A stretch of DNA of 64,000 nucleotides, taken from assembly GCA_963747735.1 (NCBI GenBank), contig CAVVGE010000008.1:248001-312000 (forward strand), in the 5' to 3' direction. The position numbers and the translations under genes were made by a program. Below the pieces are notes generated by a model. It saw nothing but the letters and a program-made list of their open reading frames with translations. It did not search any database and was not told the origin of the DNA. This document shows positions 16,301 to 25,212 of the stretch, one piece after another. The stretch comes from AP-15 sp963747735. Lineage in GTDB: Bacteria; Pseudomonadota; Alphaproteobacteria; ATCC43930; CGMCC-115725. Within the stretch, counting starts at the first letter, position 1; every line of letters starts with the position of its first letter.

Positions 16301-16924
16301 AGCTCGCGCCGACGCTGCGGGTGGCGCCGGGCTGAGGTCTGAAAGCAAGGCCCCGATCGCCGATCGCCTGATGCCCGGCATCGGGCCGGACCTGGCGAGG
16401 GCCGGGACGATCTGCCGGCGGTTCGGATCGCAGCGCAGCGGACGAGGCATCGGGTGCGAGCGGAGTCGCGGCTGCAGAACGCCGGCATTGCGTGCGAGCC
16501 GGCGCTGCGCTCGTGCGAGGCGGCGCAGGGCGCGCCACTGCCGCCGCACCCGCCGCGCGATTCTCGCCGCCTCGGCGGGCGTGATCTTGCCGCCGGCCGT
16601 GGCCGCCAAAACGGTGCCCAACACCAGCCTGAAATCCTCGACTGTGCGCGCCGCCGAAAGGTCGATCCCGAGACGCTCCGCCGGGTCGCGGGCGGCAAGC
16701 GGCGGCGGCAGTAATTGCCTTGCGAGCGGGCGCAGCAGATCGGGCTTGCGGTCGAGGAGGTCCGACAAGGCCTGCGCGCCGAGCCGCCGGGCGGCGAGAT
16801 CGGGCACGCGCCGCCTGGGGTTGCGGATGCCGCGCGGCCGGCCAGCCGGGTTGCCGGAGCTGCCCTTGCGAAAGCGCCCGCGCGCGCCGCGCGCGCGAGG
16901 CAAAAAGGGATCAGGACCAACCAA
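16301..16924 (-). pseudogene. DUF5681-domain protein lacking a proper end
   Basis: The minus strand encodes a DUF5681-like segment. It holds the family's Gly/Asn-rich signature GRFRKGSSGNPAGRPRGIRN, followed by a helical region TVEDFRLVLGTVLAATAGGK and ARIARRVRRQWRALRRLAR. DUF5681 proteins occur widely in phage- and island-associated loci; function unknown. No good ATG is seen; a TTG at 16924 is possible. The frame has no stop until 13499, running antisense through two other genes, so the natural C-terminus has been lost. Treated as a 3'-truncated remnant. Confidence 0.6.
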
Positions 16925-17212
16925 TTGAGATTGCTCAATTCCGCTCCCGGAAAGCAGTGAAGAACAGCAGCGGCGAACCCAGATCGGCTTCGGCTTGCGC
17001 CATCGGCAACCCGTCTCCCTTGCAATCGGATGCGGCAAGCCTGATATGGATTCACTGTTTGTTCAGATCAAGGCCCTGAACCCGGAGTCGCCGAATCGGG
17101 CGGGGTCCGGAACCCATCATCGCCGAGTTGTCTGCCTGGGTTCCGGGCAGGTGGCGCGCACGCGCCGACCGATGATGTCGCGGCGGGCCGATGGAGGCCC
17201 ACCAGCGCGGTG

Positions 17213-17674
17213 CTATGCCGGCGGCGGCAGCCGCCAGGACGCACGCGCCAGCAACTTCCAGCCGCCGTCCTGTTTCTGCCACACCTGCATGACGCCGATT
17301 TTGGTGTTGGTGACCTTGCCGTCGAGCTCGCTTTCCGAGACCCAAAGGTGTCGCACGACGGCGTTGTCTCCGACGACCTGGACAGTCATGTCGGGCCATT
17401 CGAGCGACTTGACAGTGGCCTTTCGCGTCATCACCCCGGCGATGAATTCGGCCTTGTTCTGGAGCCGAGCATCCGAGTGGCTGTAGCTCAGCTGTTCCGC
17501 GGTGAGCGCCTCGAGCCTCGCTTTGTCCTTTTTGATCCAGGCCGTCCGCAATTCCTCCACGGCATTTTTTACCGTCGCTTCATCAGCCGATTGGGCGTGT
17601 GCCGATCGGATCAGGGTCGGCGTGGCGAGCGCGAGCGCGCCCGCAGCGGCGAGGTGACGACGTGACAATTTCAA
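17213..17674 (-). CDS. exported NTF2-like (DUF4440-type) protein
   Basis: 153 residues starting at TTG with GGAGG five bases upstream. The N-terminus (KLSRRHLAAAGALALATPTL, then an AHA-like cleavage site) is a Tat-type signal peptide with the twin Arg. The mature part is an SnoaL/NTF2-like cone fold: ATVKNAVEELRTAWIKKD, MTVQVVGDNAVVRHLWV, MQVWQKQDGGWKLLARASW. These small periplasmic proteins bind or convert small molecules, but substrate is unknown. The frame extends nine codons further upstream to 17701, but without a ribosome-binding site. Confidence 0.8.
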   Translation of the reverse strand: MKLSRRHLAAAGALALATPTLIRSAHAQSADEATVKNAVEELRTAWIKKDKARLEALTAEQLSYSHSDARLQNKAEFIAGVMTRKATVKSLEWPDMTVQVVGDNAVVRHLWVSESELDGKVTNTKIGVMQVWQKQDGGWKLLARASWRLPPPA

Positions 17675-17709
17675 GGCTTCCTCCCGTTTCCAGCGTGGCA
17701 AAGAACTAT

Positions 17710-18255
17710 CTATAGAGTCGTGGAACGCATGACCTGTAAACCCGCGACGAGCCGTCGGGAAGCGGCAGCAGCGAGAAGGCCGGCGAGTCCGACCAGGAAG
17801 AGTGAGATCGGGCTTGGCTCGGGTATTGTGCCTGTCGGATTCGGGCAGGCGTTCTCGCAGATCGTCAGCGTACCCGTCAGAATGGAACGAAAGGTAGTGG
17901 TGGTTCCGATAAATCTAAAAGCCCCATCAGGAAATGCCCAACTCAACTCAGGAAAATCGTCAAATTCTATCACACTCTGAGTAGGGTTATTGCCAACAGC
18001 CAAGAACTGCACGGTATCACACGTAACAGATGTGGTATCGACCACCTTGCAGCCAGCTTCTGCTGCGGTTAGGACTGTGTCCGGCAAGAGAAAGCCGTCA
18101 TTCTTAAAATCGAACTCCCAGGCGCCGCCTTCCGGGACTGGCCCCGATGATTGAAACTGATATTCCAGCGTCGTGGCGCTCACCTCGCGGCAGACGCCAA
18201 TCAAGCCAATAAAAGCGAGCAGGCAAACCCCAGTGATCCGGGCGGCAGGCAACAT
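17710..18255 (-). CDS. PEP-CTERM sorting domain protein
   Basis: 181-residue secreted protein. It has an N-terminal signal peptide (ITGVCLLAFIGLIGV), a beta-rich body with paired Cys, and a C-terminal sorting signal IPEPSPISLFLVGLAGLL followed by ASRRL. That is the PEP motif, membrane segment and basic tail recognised by exosortase. The start ATG has GAGGA seven bases upstream. No exosortase gene is in the window. Confidence 0.85.
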   Translation of the reverse strand: MLPAARITGVCLLAFIGLIGVCREVSATTLEYQFQSSGPVPEGGAWEFDFKNDGFLLPDTVLTAAEAGCKVVDTTSVTCDTVQFLAVGNNPTQSVIEFDDFPELSWAFPDGAFRFIGTTTTFRSILTGTLTICENACPNPTGTIPEPSPISLFLVGLAGLLAAAASRRLVAGLQVMRSTTL

Positions 18256-18442
18256 AGACGTTTCCTCTAACCGAGTGCGCGACTCTGACCGCGGTGCTGT
18301 AAACAGCTGAGTTATCTTCGTCAATCTACGATTGCTGCCGTGGTGTGCTGCGGCAATGAGAAAGGCCTGCTAGGGCCTCAAGGCTCTCGGCAAAATGCCT
18401 TGCCCCTGTTCGTTCAACGGCTTACGATGTAAGTGATAAGAT

Positions 18443-18679
18443 ATGTTCGGAACTCACCCCGAAAAACGTCTAATCGGCTATGCCTGCGTCAGCACATACG
18501 GGCAGACCCTCGACAGCCAGCTTGAGCAGCTTCGCGCCGCCGGATGCAGCAGCCGCAACATCTACCGCGAGAAGGTGACTGGCGCGCGGCCCGACTGGCG
18601 CGAGCTAAACCGCATGCTTGCGAAGCTGGCCCCCGGCGACGTCGTGACGGTGACGAGGATCGACCGGCTGTCTTGTTGA
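18443..18679 (+). pseudogene. serine resolvase N-terminal fragment
   Basis: The first 78 residues of a resolvase/invertase: GYACVSTYGQTLDSQLEQL (with the catalytic Ser in VST and the Arg of the normal VSTxxQ block replaced by Tyr-Gly), then KVTGARPDWRELNRML and DVVTVTRIDRLSC, where it stops. The usual LARS segment and the DNA-binding domain are missing. The sequence passes directly into a SIR2-like gene fragment, so this is a deletion junction left by a mobile element. Confidence 0.75.
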
Positions 18680-19484
18680 ATGTATCGGTATCGGAGACGT
18701 TATCCGCAAGAGTGGCCATGACCCGACCAAAAACTTTGAAGCCATCTACAGCCAAATTTATCGGGATGGAAATACCTCTGCTCTGCGCGAGATTGATGAG
18801 GTAACTCGCAAGTATTTTTCAGCTATTACTCTTCCTGATGAACCGACCATATACGATTATCTGCTGCTTTCGCTGCGACCAAAGGATATTATCGTATCTT
18901 TTAATTGGGACCCCCTGCTGCCGCAGGCATACAAACGTTGGAGACGTCTAGGAGCAGTATTGCCAGAAATGCTGTTTTTGCACGGCAACGTAGATATCGG
19001 GGTTGATCACGCAAAAAAGGTATTTGGTTTCTTATCGGACGAGCCATACGAAGGACGCAAACTTGTACCGACCACATTACTCTACCCGGTCGAGCAAAAA
19101 GATTACAACGCTCATTCGTTTATCGCTGAATGGTGGAAGATTACCACAGATTATATAACAGAGGCATACGAGATCACTATATTCGGGTATAGTGCGCCGA
19201 TCACCGACGTTGAAGCAAGAGGCCTGTTATTGAAGGCATGGCAAGAAAACCCAACACGCAAATTGGCACAACTCAGCATCGTAGACATTCGGGAGCCTTC
19301 CGAAGTGGAGAAATCATGGGCAGAGTTTATCGAAGGAGTCCATGGTGGTGCGTCGCATCACTTTTCCGACAATTACCTGCTTCGCCACCCGAGGCGAACA
19401 TCTGAGGCGATTGCGTCTGCTACTCTACAACAAGACCCATGGCATGAAGCCCGTTCCCGCCACTTGGCGCCATTTCTCTGGTAG
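18678..19484 (+). pseudogene. SIR2-like domain protein, 5' truncated
   Basis: An open frame with no start codon at its left end. It reads ECIGIGDVIRKSGHDPTKNF, then TIYDYLLLSLRPKDIIVSFN with WDPLL, a pattern typical of SIR2-like (SIR2_2/STALD-type) proteins, then LPEMLFLHGNVDIG and YEITIFGYSAPITDVEARGL. The N-terminal NAD-binding glycines are missing because the left end is fused to the resolvase stub. The stretch is clearly richer in A and T than the flanking genes, which suggests recent transfer. SIR2-like proteins of this kind often belong to phage-defence systems, but the fragment cannot be functional as it stands. A short internal product from TTG at 18960 is conceivable. Confidence 0.6.
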
Positions 19485-19662
19485 AGCTAGAGGCATATTA
19501 GGCCACTTATCGATGAAGAGAGAAGCGGGAAGATTGCAGGTAAACCGCTCCATTAAAAGCCGGTGTACTGGCATTGAAGGTGACATAGACGGATTTTCCA
19601 GAATCCATCTTTATGCGCCTGCCTCCTGTAGCGGCAACGTGCAAATGTCAGTGCCGTCCAAT

Positions 19663-20160
19663 TTAGAAATCACTCTCCCCAGAGTTTGGCGGGCGTAGGT
19701 TCGGGCGCAGCCGGCTGATCCGGGGGAATGATTGGCTCTGTATATAGCGGCGGGGTTTGGACTGGTTCAGGGTGACGGCGGCGCGGATCAGGGCTTTCAA
19801 GGCGTTCTCGTCGATGTTGTCGCCTTCGTGGAAGTCGATGGCGCGGCGGGTGTTGCCGTCGAGGCGGGTGTTGCCGTCGAGGCTGGCGTTGAAGAGGCCC
19901 GCGGGGTCCGGCAATGCGGCACCTTTGGCGAAGGTCATCTTGACGAGGTTTTTGTAGGTCTCGCCGGTGCAGATGATGCCGGCGTGCTCCCACACCGGAA
20001 CCCCGCGCCATTTCCATTCCTCGACGATGTCGGGATCGGCGTCCTTGACCAGGCGCCGCAGCCGGCCGAGCATTTCGCCGCGCCAGTCGCCGAGTGCGGC
20101 GATCCTCGCGTCGATCAGTTCGGAAGGAGACCGGCTTTCCGGCGGCCCGCTCGCTTTCAT
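19663..20160 (-). CDS. DUF1801 domain-containing protein
   Basis: 165 residues; ATG with GAGGAG eight bases upstream. Typical DUF1801 sequence: LIDARIAALGDWRGEMLGRL, VEEWKWRGVPVWEHAGIICT, YKNLVKMTFAKGAALPDP, RRAIDFHEGDNIDENALKAL. The domain is common in small cytoplasmic proteins of unknown function. An 18-bp tandem duplication (19846-19881) repeats the LDGNTR segment in frame. After AAVTLNQ the protein has an unusual 30-residue tail. Confidence 0.85.
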   Translation of the reverse strand: MKASGPPESRSPSELIDARIAALGDWRGEMLGRLRRLVKDADPDIVEEWKWRGVPVWEHAGIICTGETYKNLVKMTFAKGAALPDPAGLFNASLDGNTRLDGNTRRAIDFHEGDNIDENALKALIRAAVTLNQSKPRRYIQSQSFPRISRLRPNLRPPNSGESDF

Positions 20161-20296
20161 CGCCGTTTCTCCTCGCTCGGCGTTCGCGTAGCATCGCGCG
20201 GTGGGATCGCCGGACGGGAGGAAACGGCATGGTGGCGATGCGGGTCAAGGTGCGGCGTCGGCCCGCTCGGCTTCTTGAGCTGTCCGGAGTGGGGCG

Positions 20297-21334
20297 ATGA
20301 AGCTGGCGATGACGTTGCGGGTCTCGCCCACGACCGGCATCGACATGGAAACGGTGTGGGAGGCCGAGCGGCTCGGGTTTGAGGCGGTCTGGGCCGGCGA
20401 AGCCTATGGCACCGATGCGGTGAGCCCGGTCGCCTGGGTGTTGGCGCAGACCAAAAAGATCAAGGCCGGCACCGGAATCATGCAGATGCCGGCGCGCACC
20501 CCCGCCTGTGCCGCGATGACGGCGATGACCTTGCAGGCCTTGTCCGGCAACCGTTTTTTGTGCGGCATCGGGCCGTCGGGTCCGCAGGTGATCGAAGGCT
20601 GGCACGGCATGCCGTTTGGCAAGCCCTTGGCTCGCACCCGCGAATATGTCGCGGTGATCCGCCAAATCCTCGAGCGCAAGGCGCCGCTCGAGCATCATGG
20701 CGAGCATTACCGCATCCCCTATGATGGGCCGGGGGCGAGCGGGCTCGGCAAGCCCTTGCGCAGCATCATCCACGGCGACCCGAGCCTCAAAATCTATACC
20801 GCCTCGATCGCACCGGCCGGGTTGCGGGTCGCCGGCGAGGTGGCCGACGGCACCCTGCCGTTCTTCATGTCGCCGGAACAGGCGGAGGTGATCGCCGGTC
20901 CGATCGCCGAAGGGATCGCCAAGACCGGCGGCGGCAAGACCCTCGCCGATTTTGACATCGCCCCTTATGTAAGAGTGGCAATCGGTGACGATCTCGCCCG
21001 CTGCCGCGATATGGTCCGGCCGAATTTTGCGCTCTATATCGGCGGCATGGGGGCGCGGTCGAAAAATTATTACAACGATCTGGCAAAGCGCATGGGCTAC
21101 GAGGCGGAGGCGGCGGCGATCCAGGACCTCTATCTCGCGGGCAAGCGCAAGGAGGCCGAGGCGGCGGTGCCGGACGCGCTGATCGACGAAACCTCGCTGA
21201 TCGGGACAAGGGAGCGCATCAGGGACCGCCTCCAGGCCTGGAAGGAATGCGCCGCCGATCATCGGGTGGGCTCGCTGGTGCTGGCCGGCGCCAGCATCGA
21301 GGCGATGCGCGTCGTCGCCGAAGCGGTATTGTGA
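20297..21334 (+). CDS. LLM class F420-dependent oxidoreductase
   Basis: 345-residue luciferase-like monooxygenase. It starts MKLAMTLRVSPTTGIDMETV; then FEAVWAGEAYGTDAVSPVAW, KIKAGTGIMQMPARTPACAA, GNRFLCGIGPSGPQVIEGWH, YRIPYDGPGASGLGKPLRS and APAGLRVAGEVADGTLPFF. The GPSGPQVIEGWHG block marks the branch often annotated as F420-dependent. Substrate unknown. It lies upstream of a conserved hypothetical gene and a dioxygenase on the same strand, with short gaps. Confidence 0.88.
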   Translation: MKLAMTLRVSPTTGIDMETVWEAERLGFEAVWAGEAYGTDAVSPVAWVLAQTKKIKAGTGIMQMPARTPACAAMTAMTLQALSGNRFLCGIGPSGPQVIEGWHGMPFGKPLARTREYVAVIRQILERKAPLEHHGEHYRIPYDGPGASGLGKPLRSIIHGDPSLKIYTASIAPAGLRVAGEVADGTLPFFMSPEQAEVIAGPIAEGIAKTGGGKTLADFDIAPYVRVAIGDDLARCRDMVRPNFALYIGGMGARSKNYYNDLAKRMGYEAEAAAIQDLYLAGKRKEAEAAVPDALIDETSLIGTRERIRDRLQAWKECAADHRVGSLVLAGASIEAMRVVAEAVL

Positions 21335-21360
21335 ACGTCGCGCAGCATCAGGAGGCTGTG

Positions 21361-21940
21361 GTGAGCACCGTCGATGCCAACCGCGTGGTCCTGACCGGGG
21401 AAAATTCAGTCATCCGCCTCGGCACGGACGACAGCGACAATTTCTCGACCAACGCCACCTTTTGGCGCCTGCTGACCTCGGGGGCCGGCCCCGGCCACGT
21501 TCTCTATATAAAGAGCGAGCTGACCGCATTCGCGCTGGCAGATCTATTCGGACAACATCGCCATGGCGCGCTGGCTGCAATCGACCGTGCTGGGGGCGAT
21601 CAATGCCGAATTGCGTGACCTGACGATCCCGGTCGTCGACGCGTATTTCAGCAGATCGGGCGACGCGCGCGATTTTTGGACCGAACGATTGGAGGCGGGC
21701 GGCGAGGAAATCGCGCTGACCTGGCACGGGCTCGGCGAGCCGTTCCTGGTCCACACCCAGCCGAACACGATACCGGGGCGCCCCTACGGCATGTGCACGG
21801 TGCTGGTTCCCGCCTCGGGCGCGCGGCTGACCCGCAACGGCCGCGAGGCAAAAGGACGGCCCTGGCCCCGTGACCGCGAAGGCCGGCCCTCCAGCACCTG
21901 CGTCCTCGGCTTGTGCGAAAGCTGGACCGAGGTCCGATAG
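21361..21940 (+). pseudogene. conserved hypothetical protein with a one-base frameshift
   Basis: GTG start with GGAGG five bases upstream: STVDANRVVLTGENSVIRLG, then NATFWRLLTSGAGPGHVLYI. Near 21532 an extra G shifts the frame. The expected continuation WQIYSDNIAMARWLQSTVLG, then DARDFWTERLEAGGEEIALT, PNTIPGRPYGMCTVLVPA and the end CESWTEVR lies in the next frame. Removing that base gives about 192 residues. Function unknown. The dioxygenase gene starts 12 bp after the stop. Possibly a sequencing error rather than decay. Confidence 0.7.
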
Positions 21941-21951
21941 GCAAATCGTCG

Positions 21952-22686
21952 ATGACGACATCGCTCGCCCCGCTCGCCGCCACGGTCGCCGCCACGGTCG
22001 AACGCGACGGCTTTGCCTTTGCACGGACGCCGGAAATGGGTGCGATCCTGGAAAGGGCAGGGTTGCGCGACTGGCCGTCCTTTGCCGCGAGCTGGGACGA
22101 TCTCGGCGTCGATGCCTATATGGCCGATGGCGGACGCTATCGCCGCCGGCGCTTTGCCGCGTTCCGCGCGGGTCCCGCCGGCATCGTCAGAAAACCGCAC
22201 CAGCCGCATTACCAGAGCCGCGATTACAATGCATTGAATGGCGGGATCGAGCGCTGGTTCGAGCCGGTGACCGATGCGGCCGCAGCCCATCCGGCGCTCA
22301 CTGCGATCCTCGACACCTGTCACAGGTTGTTCAATCGGCTGACGCCGCCGGCAATTCGACCGCAGGCCTGGCATGTCGAGCTGCACCAGTTTCGCATCGA
22401 GGCACGGCCTGGCGAGGCGGGGCGGCCAACCCCCGAGGGCATGCATCGCGACGGGGTCGATTGGGTGCTCGTGCTGATGGTCCGTCGCGAAAACGTGGAG
22501 AGCGGCGAAACCACGATCTACAACCTCGTCAAGGAGCCGCTCGGCAGCTTTACCCTCGCCGCCCCGCTCGATGCGGCGCTGGTCGACGACAGCCGTGTCT
22601 ATCACGGCGTCACCGCGGTGACGCCGCTCGATCCATCGCGGCCCGCCTATCGCGACGTGCTGGTCGCCACCTTCCGCCGCGAATAG
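21952..22686 (+). CDS. 2-oxoglutarate/Fe(II) dioxygenase (2OG-Fe_Oxy_2 family)
   Basis: 244 residues. The double-stranded beta-helix metal site is visible: His and Asp in PEGMHRDGVDWVLVLMV, a distal His in VYHGVTAVTPLDP, and the 2-oxoglutarate Arg in PAYRDVLVATFRRE. Other family segments: WHVELHQFRIEARPGEAG and GETTIYNLVKEPLGSF. Enzymes of this family hydroxylate free amino acids such as isoleucine or leucine; the substrate here is not known. Confidence 0.85.
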   Translation: MTTSLAPLAATVAATVERDGFAFARTPEMGAILERAGLRDWPSFAASWDDLGVDAYMADGGRYRRRRFAAFRAGPAGIVRKPHQPHYQSRDYNALNGGIERWFEPVTDAAAAHPALTAILDTCHRLFNRLTPPAIRPQAWHVELHQFRIEARPGEAGRPTPEGMHRDGVDWVLVLMVRRENVESGETTIYNLVKEPLGSFTLAAPLDAALVDDSRVYHGVTAVTPLDPSRPAYRDVLVATFRRE

Positions 22687-22971
22687 CCGCCTCGCACCGG
22701 TAGATTGCCGGGGCCATCGCGGTCCCGCTCCGCGCCCGGCTGCCGGGGCATGCCGGCTTTCAGCTATCGGAGCTGACCCTTAAGTATTGGGCATTTGACC
22801 AGGCGGCAATGCCGATTGCGAGCCCCAAGCAACAAGGCTTCGCTCGCCCTAAGCTTACATGAAAATTGCGCATCGCAAGCGCTGTTTCCTCTTGCTGCGA
22901 ACCTGCTCTAGCATCAGCCGCAACAAAAACGATGAACAACGGCGCCGCGAGCGCCGAGAGGGAGAAAACCG

Positions 22972-24303
22972 ATGACCGCAGCCCACATCGCCATCAACGG
23001 CCTTTCCACCACCGAGCACAGCCGGCAATTGCGGCGTGCAGTGATCGCCAGCACCGTCGGGACGATTATCGAGGCGTACGACTTTTTGCTCTATGTGCTG
23101 GTGGCGCCGCTGGTGTTTGCGAAATTGTTTTTCCCGACCTCCGATCCGCTGGTCGGGATCTTGCAGGCTTTTGGCATTTACGCCGTTGGCTTTGTCGCGC
23201 GGCCGGTCGGCGCGGCGCTGTTTGGGCATTACGGCGATCGCATCGGGCGCAAGGTGACGCTGATCGCGACCTTGCTGCTGACCGGGCTTTCGACCTTTGC
23301 CGTCGGTTTTGTGCCGGGCTATGCGTCGATCGGCATCTGGGGTGCCGTTATTCTGACCGCCGTCCGCTTTATTCAGGGCCTCGGCATCGGCGGCGAATGG
23401 GGCGGCGCCACCTTGATGGCAATGGAATGGGCGCGCACCGACGCGCATCGCGGCTTTATCACCTCATGGCCGCAATGGGGCGGCCCGGCCGGGCTCTTCT
23501 TCGCCAACGTCGCGGTGCTGATCTTTAGCGCGGTCTCGGGCGACCAGTTTCTGACCTGGGGCTGGCGCGTGCCGTTCTGGCTGTCGATCATCATGGTCGG
23601 GATCGGCCTGTACATCCGGCTCGGCATCCTTGAGACCCCGATCTTCGCCCGCCTGCTCGAAGAACGCCGGATCGAGCGCACCCCGGTCGTCGAGGTGATC
23701 AAACGACAGCCTAAGCAGATCATCCTGACGATGCTGGCGCGGATGGCCGAGCAAGGGCCGTTTTACGTCTATGCCGCTTTTGTCTTTGTCTATGGGACCA
23801 AGGTCTCCGGCGCCTCGCGCGACTTTCTGCTGACCGCCTTGCTCGTCGCGACCGGCCTGTCGGCGGTGACGATCCCGTTGTCCGGACACATCTCGGACCG
23901 CATCGGCCGCAAGCGGATGTACCTGATCGGCGCCGCCGCCACGGGGATTTTTGCCTTCTTCTACTTCGCGATGATGAACACCGCGGCCCCGGCGCTGATT
24001 TTCCTCGCGATCGTGTTGTCGTTCATTCCGCACGATATGATGTACGGCCCGCAGGCGGCGCTGATCGCCGAATGCTTTACGCCGCGGCTGCGCTATAGCG
24101 GCTCTTCCCTGGGCTTCCATCTCTCTTCGATCATTGCCGGCGGACCGGCGCCGCTGATTGCGACGGCCTTGTTCGCAGCGACCGGGTCGGGCTATGCGAT
24201 CGCGCTCTACATCCTGTTCTGCGCGATCGTCAGCATAGGCGCCACCGCGTTCTTGCCCGACTACACGGGCCGCGACGTCTCGCGCGAGCACGACGCGGCC
24301 TAA
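22972..24303 (+). CDS. MFS transporter, metabolite:proton symporter family
   Basis: 443-residue inner-membrane transporter with about twelve hydrophobic segments. The family signatures are IASTVGTIIEAYDFLLYVLV at the first helix, GHYGDRIGRKVTLIATLLLT between helices 2 and 3, RFIQGLGIGGEWGGATLMAM in helix 4, and GHISDRIGRKRMYLIGAAAT in the second half. This is the MHS family that includes ShiA, KgtP and ProP; a carboxylate or related metabolite is the likely substrate. GGGAG lies eight bases before the ATG. A glutathione transferase gene follows after 42 bp. Confidence 0.92.
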   Translation: MTAAHIAINGLSTTEHSRQLRRAVIASTVGTIIEAYDFLLYVLVAPLVFAKLFFPTSDPLVGILQAFGIYAVGFVARPVGAALFGHYGDRIGRKVTLIATLLLTGLSTFAVGFVPGYASIGIWGAVILTAVRFIQGLGIGGEWGGATLMAMEWARTDAHRGFITSWPQWGGPAGLFFANVAVLIFSAVSGDQFLTWGWRVPFWLSIIMVGIGLYIRLGILETPIFARLLEERRIERTPVVEVIKRQPKQIILTMLARMAEQGPFYVYAAFVFVYGTKVSGASRDFLLTALLVATGLSAVTIPLSGHISDRIGRKRMYLIGAAATGIFAFFYFAMMNTAAPALIFLAIVLSFIPHDMMYGPQAALIAECFTPRLRYSGSSLGFHLSSIIAGGPAPLIATALFAATGSGYAIALYILFCAIVSIGATAFLPDYTGRDVSREHDAA

Positions 24304-24345
24304 CCCAGCCAACGAGCACAATCTCAGCTCAAGAAAGGAAGCTCG

Positions 24346-25068
24346 ATGCTCGATTTGCATTTCTGGCCGACGCCGAACGGCAAGAAGGTCACGATCCTGC
24401 TCGAAGAATTGGGGCTGAAATACAATTTGGTCCCCTGCAATATCGGGCGCGGCGATCAGTTCAAGCCGGAATTCCTGAAACTGAACCCGAACCACCGGAT
24501 GCCGGTCCTGGTCGATCACGCGCCCAAAGGCGGCGGCGCCCCGATCGGCATTTTCGAATCGGGTGCGATCATGATGTATCTGGCGGAAAAGGAAGGGCGC
24601 TTCTTTCCGCAGGACACGCGCGGCAAGTACGAAGTCACGCAATGGCTCATCTGGCAGATGGCCAATCAGGGGCCAAAGCTCGGCGAATGCGGTCATTTCC
24701 GCCGCGCCGGCCCGGATGCCGGCGATTTGAGCTATGCGGTCCGGCGCTTTACCGACGAGGCGAACCGGCTTTACGGCGTTATGAACAACCGCCTCTCCGA
24801 TCGCAAATATTTGTGCGGCGACGATTATACGATTGCCGACATGATCTCCTACCCGTGGACCGTCGGCTGGGAGGCGCAGGGCCAGGACATCGGGGAGTTC
24901 AAGCATTTCAAGCGCTGGTTCGACGAGATCGGCAACCGACCGGCGGTCAAGCGCGGGATGGAGACCGGCAACAATCTGCGCGTCGACCCCGCCACCCTCT
25001 CGGCCGAAGAACGGGCGCAGATGCGCAAGATAATGTACAACCAGCGCGCGATCCTAGCTCCGGCCTAA
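24346..25068 (+). CDS. glutathione S-transferase family protein
   Basis: 240 residues, YfcG/Nu-like type. Thioredoxin-like domain MLDLHFWPTPNGKKVTILLE, NPNHRMPVLVD, FESGAIMMYLAEKEGRF; helical domain RKYLCGDDYTIADMISYPW and WFDEIGNRPAVKRGME. It probably acts as a glutathione-dependent disulfide reductase. A cluster with the preceding MFS transporter is suggested by the 42-bp gap. It is a paralogue of the YghU-type protein at 11.7 kb but lacks that protein's long N-terminal lead. Confidence 0.9.
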   Translation: MLDLHFWPTPNGKKVTILLEELGLKYNLVPCNIGRGDQFKPEFLKLNPNHRMPVLVDHAPKGGGAPIGIFESGAIMMYLAEKEGRFFPQDTRGKYEVTQWLIWQMANQGPKLGECGHFRRAGPDAGDLSYAVRRFTDEANRLYGVMNNRLSDRKYLCGDDYTIADMISYPWTVGWEAQGQDIGEFKHFKRWFDEIGNRPAVKRGMETGNNLRVDPATLSAEERAQMRKIMYNQRAILAPA

Positions 25069-25212
25069 AGACCTCTGTGATACTTGACAGCGCCGTCCGG
25101 CATCTCGTCGTGCCCGCGACCGCCGGCACCCGTTCACCTTTGCCGGGGCCGCCGCCGGCCCCGGCGGCGGGCGGGGGTTGGGCGGGACACCGCCCCGTCC
25201 GCGCCGGGAGGA

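Noticed and set aside
13499..17038. Minus-strand open frame of 1179 codons
   Set aside because: It is antisense to an aminotransferase and a monooxygenase with clear family motifs. Long antisense frames are expected at this GC content. Only the DUF5681-like part at 16301-16924 has support.
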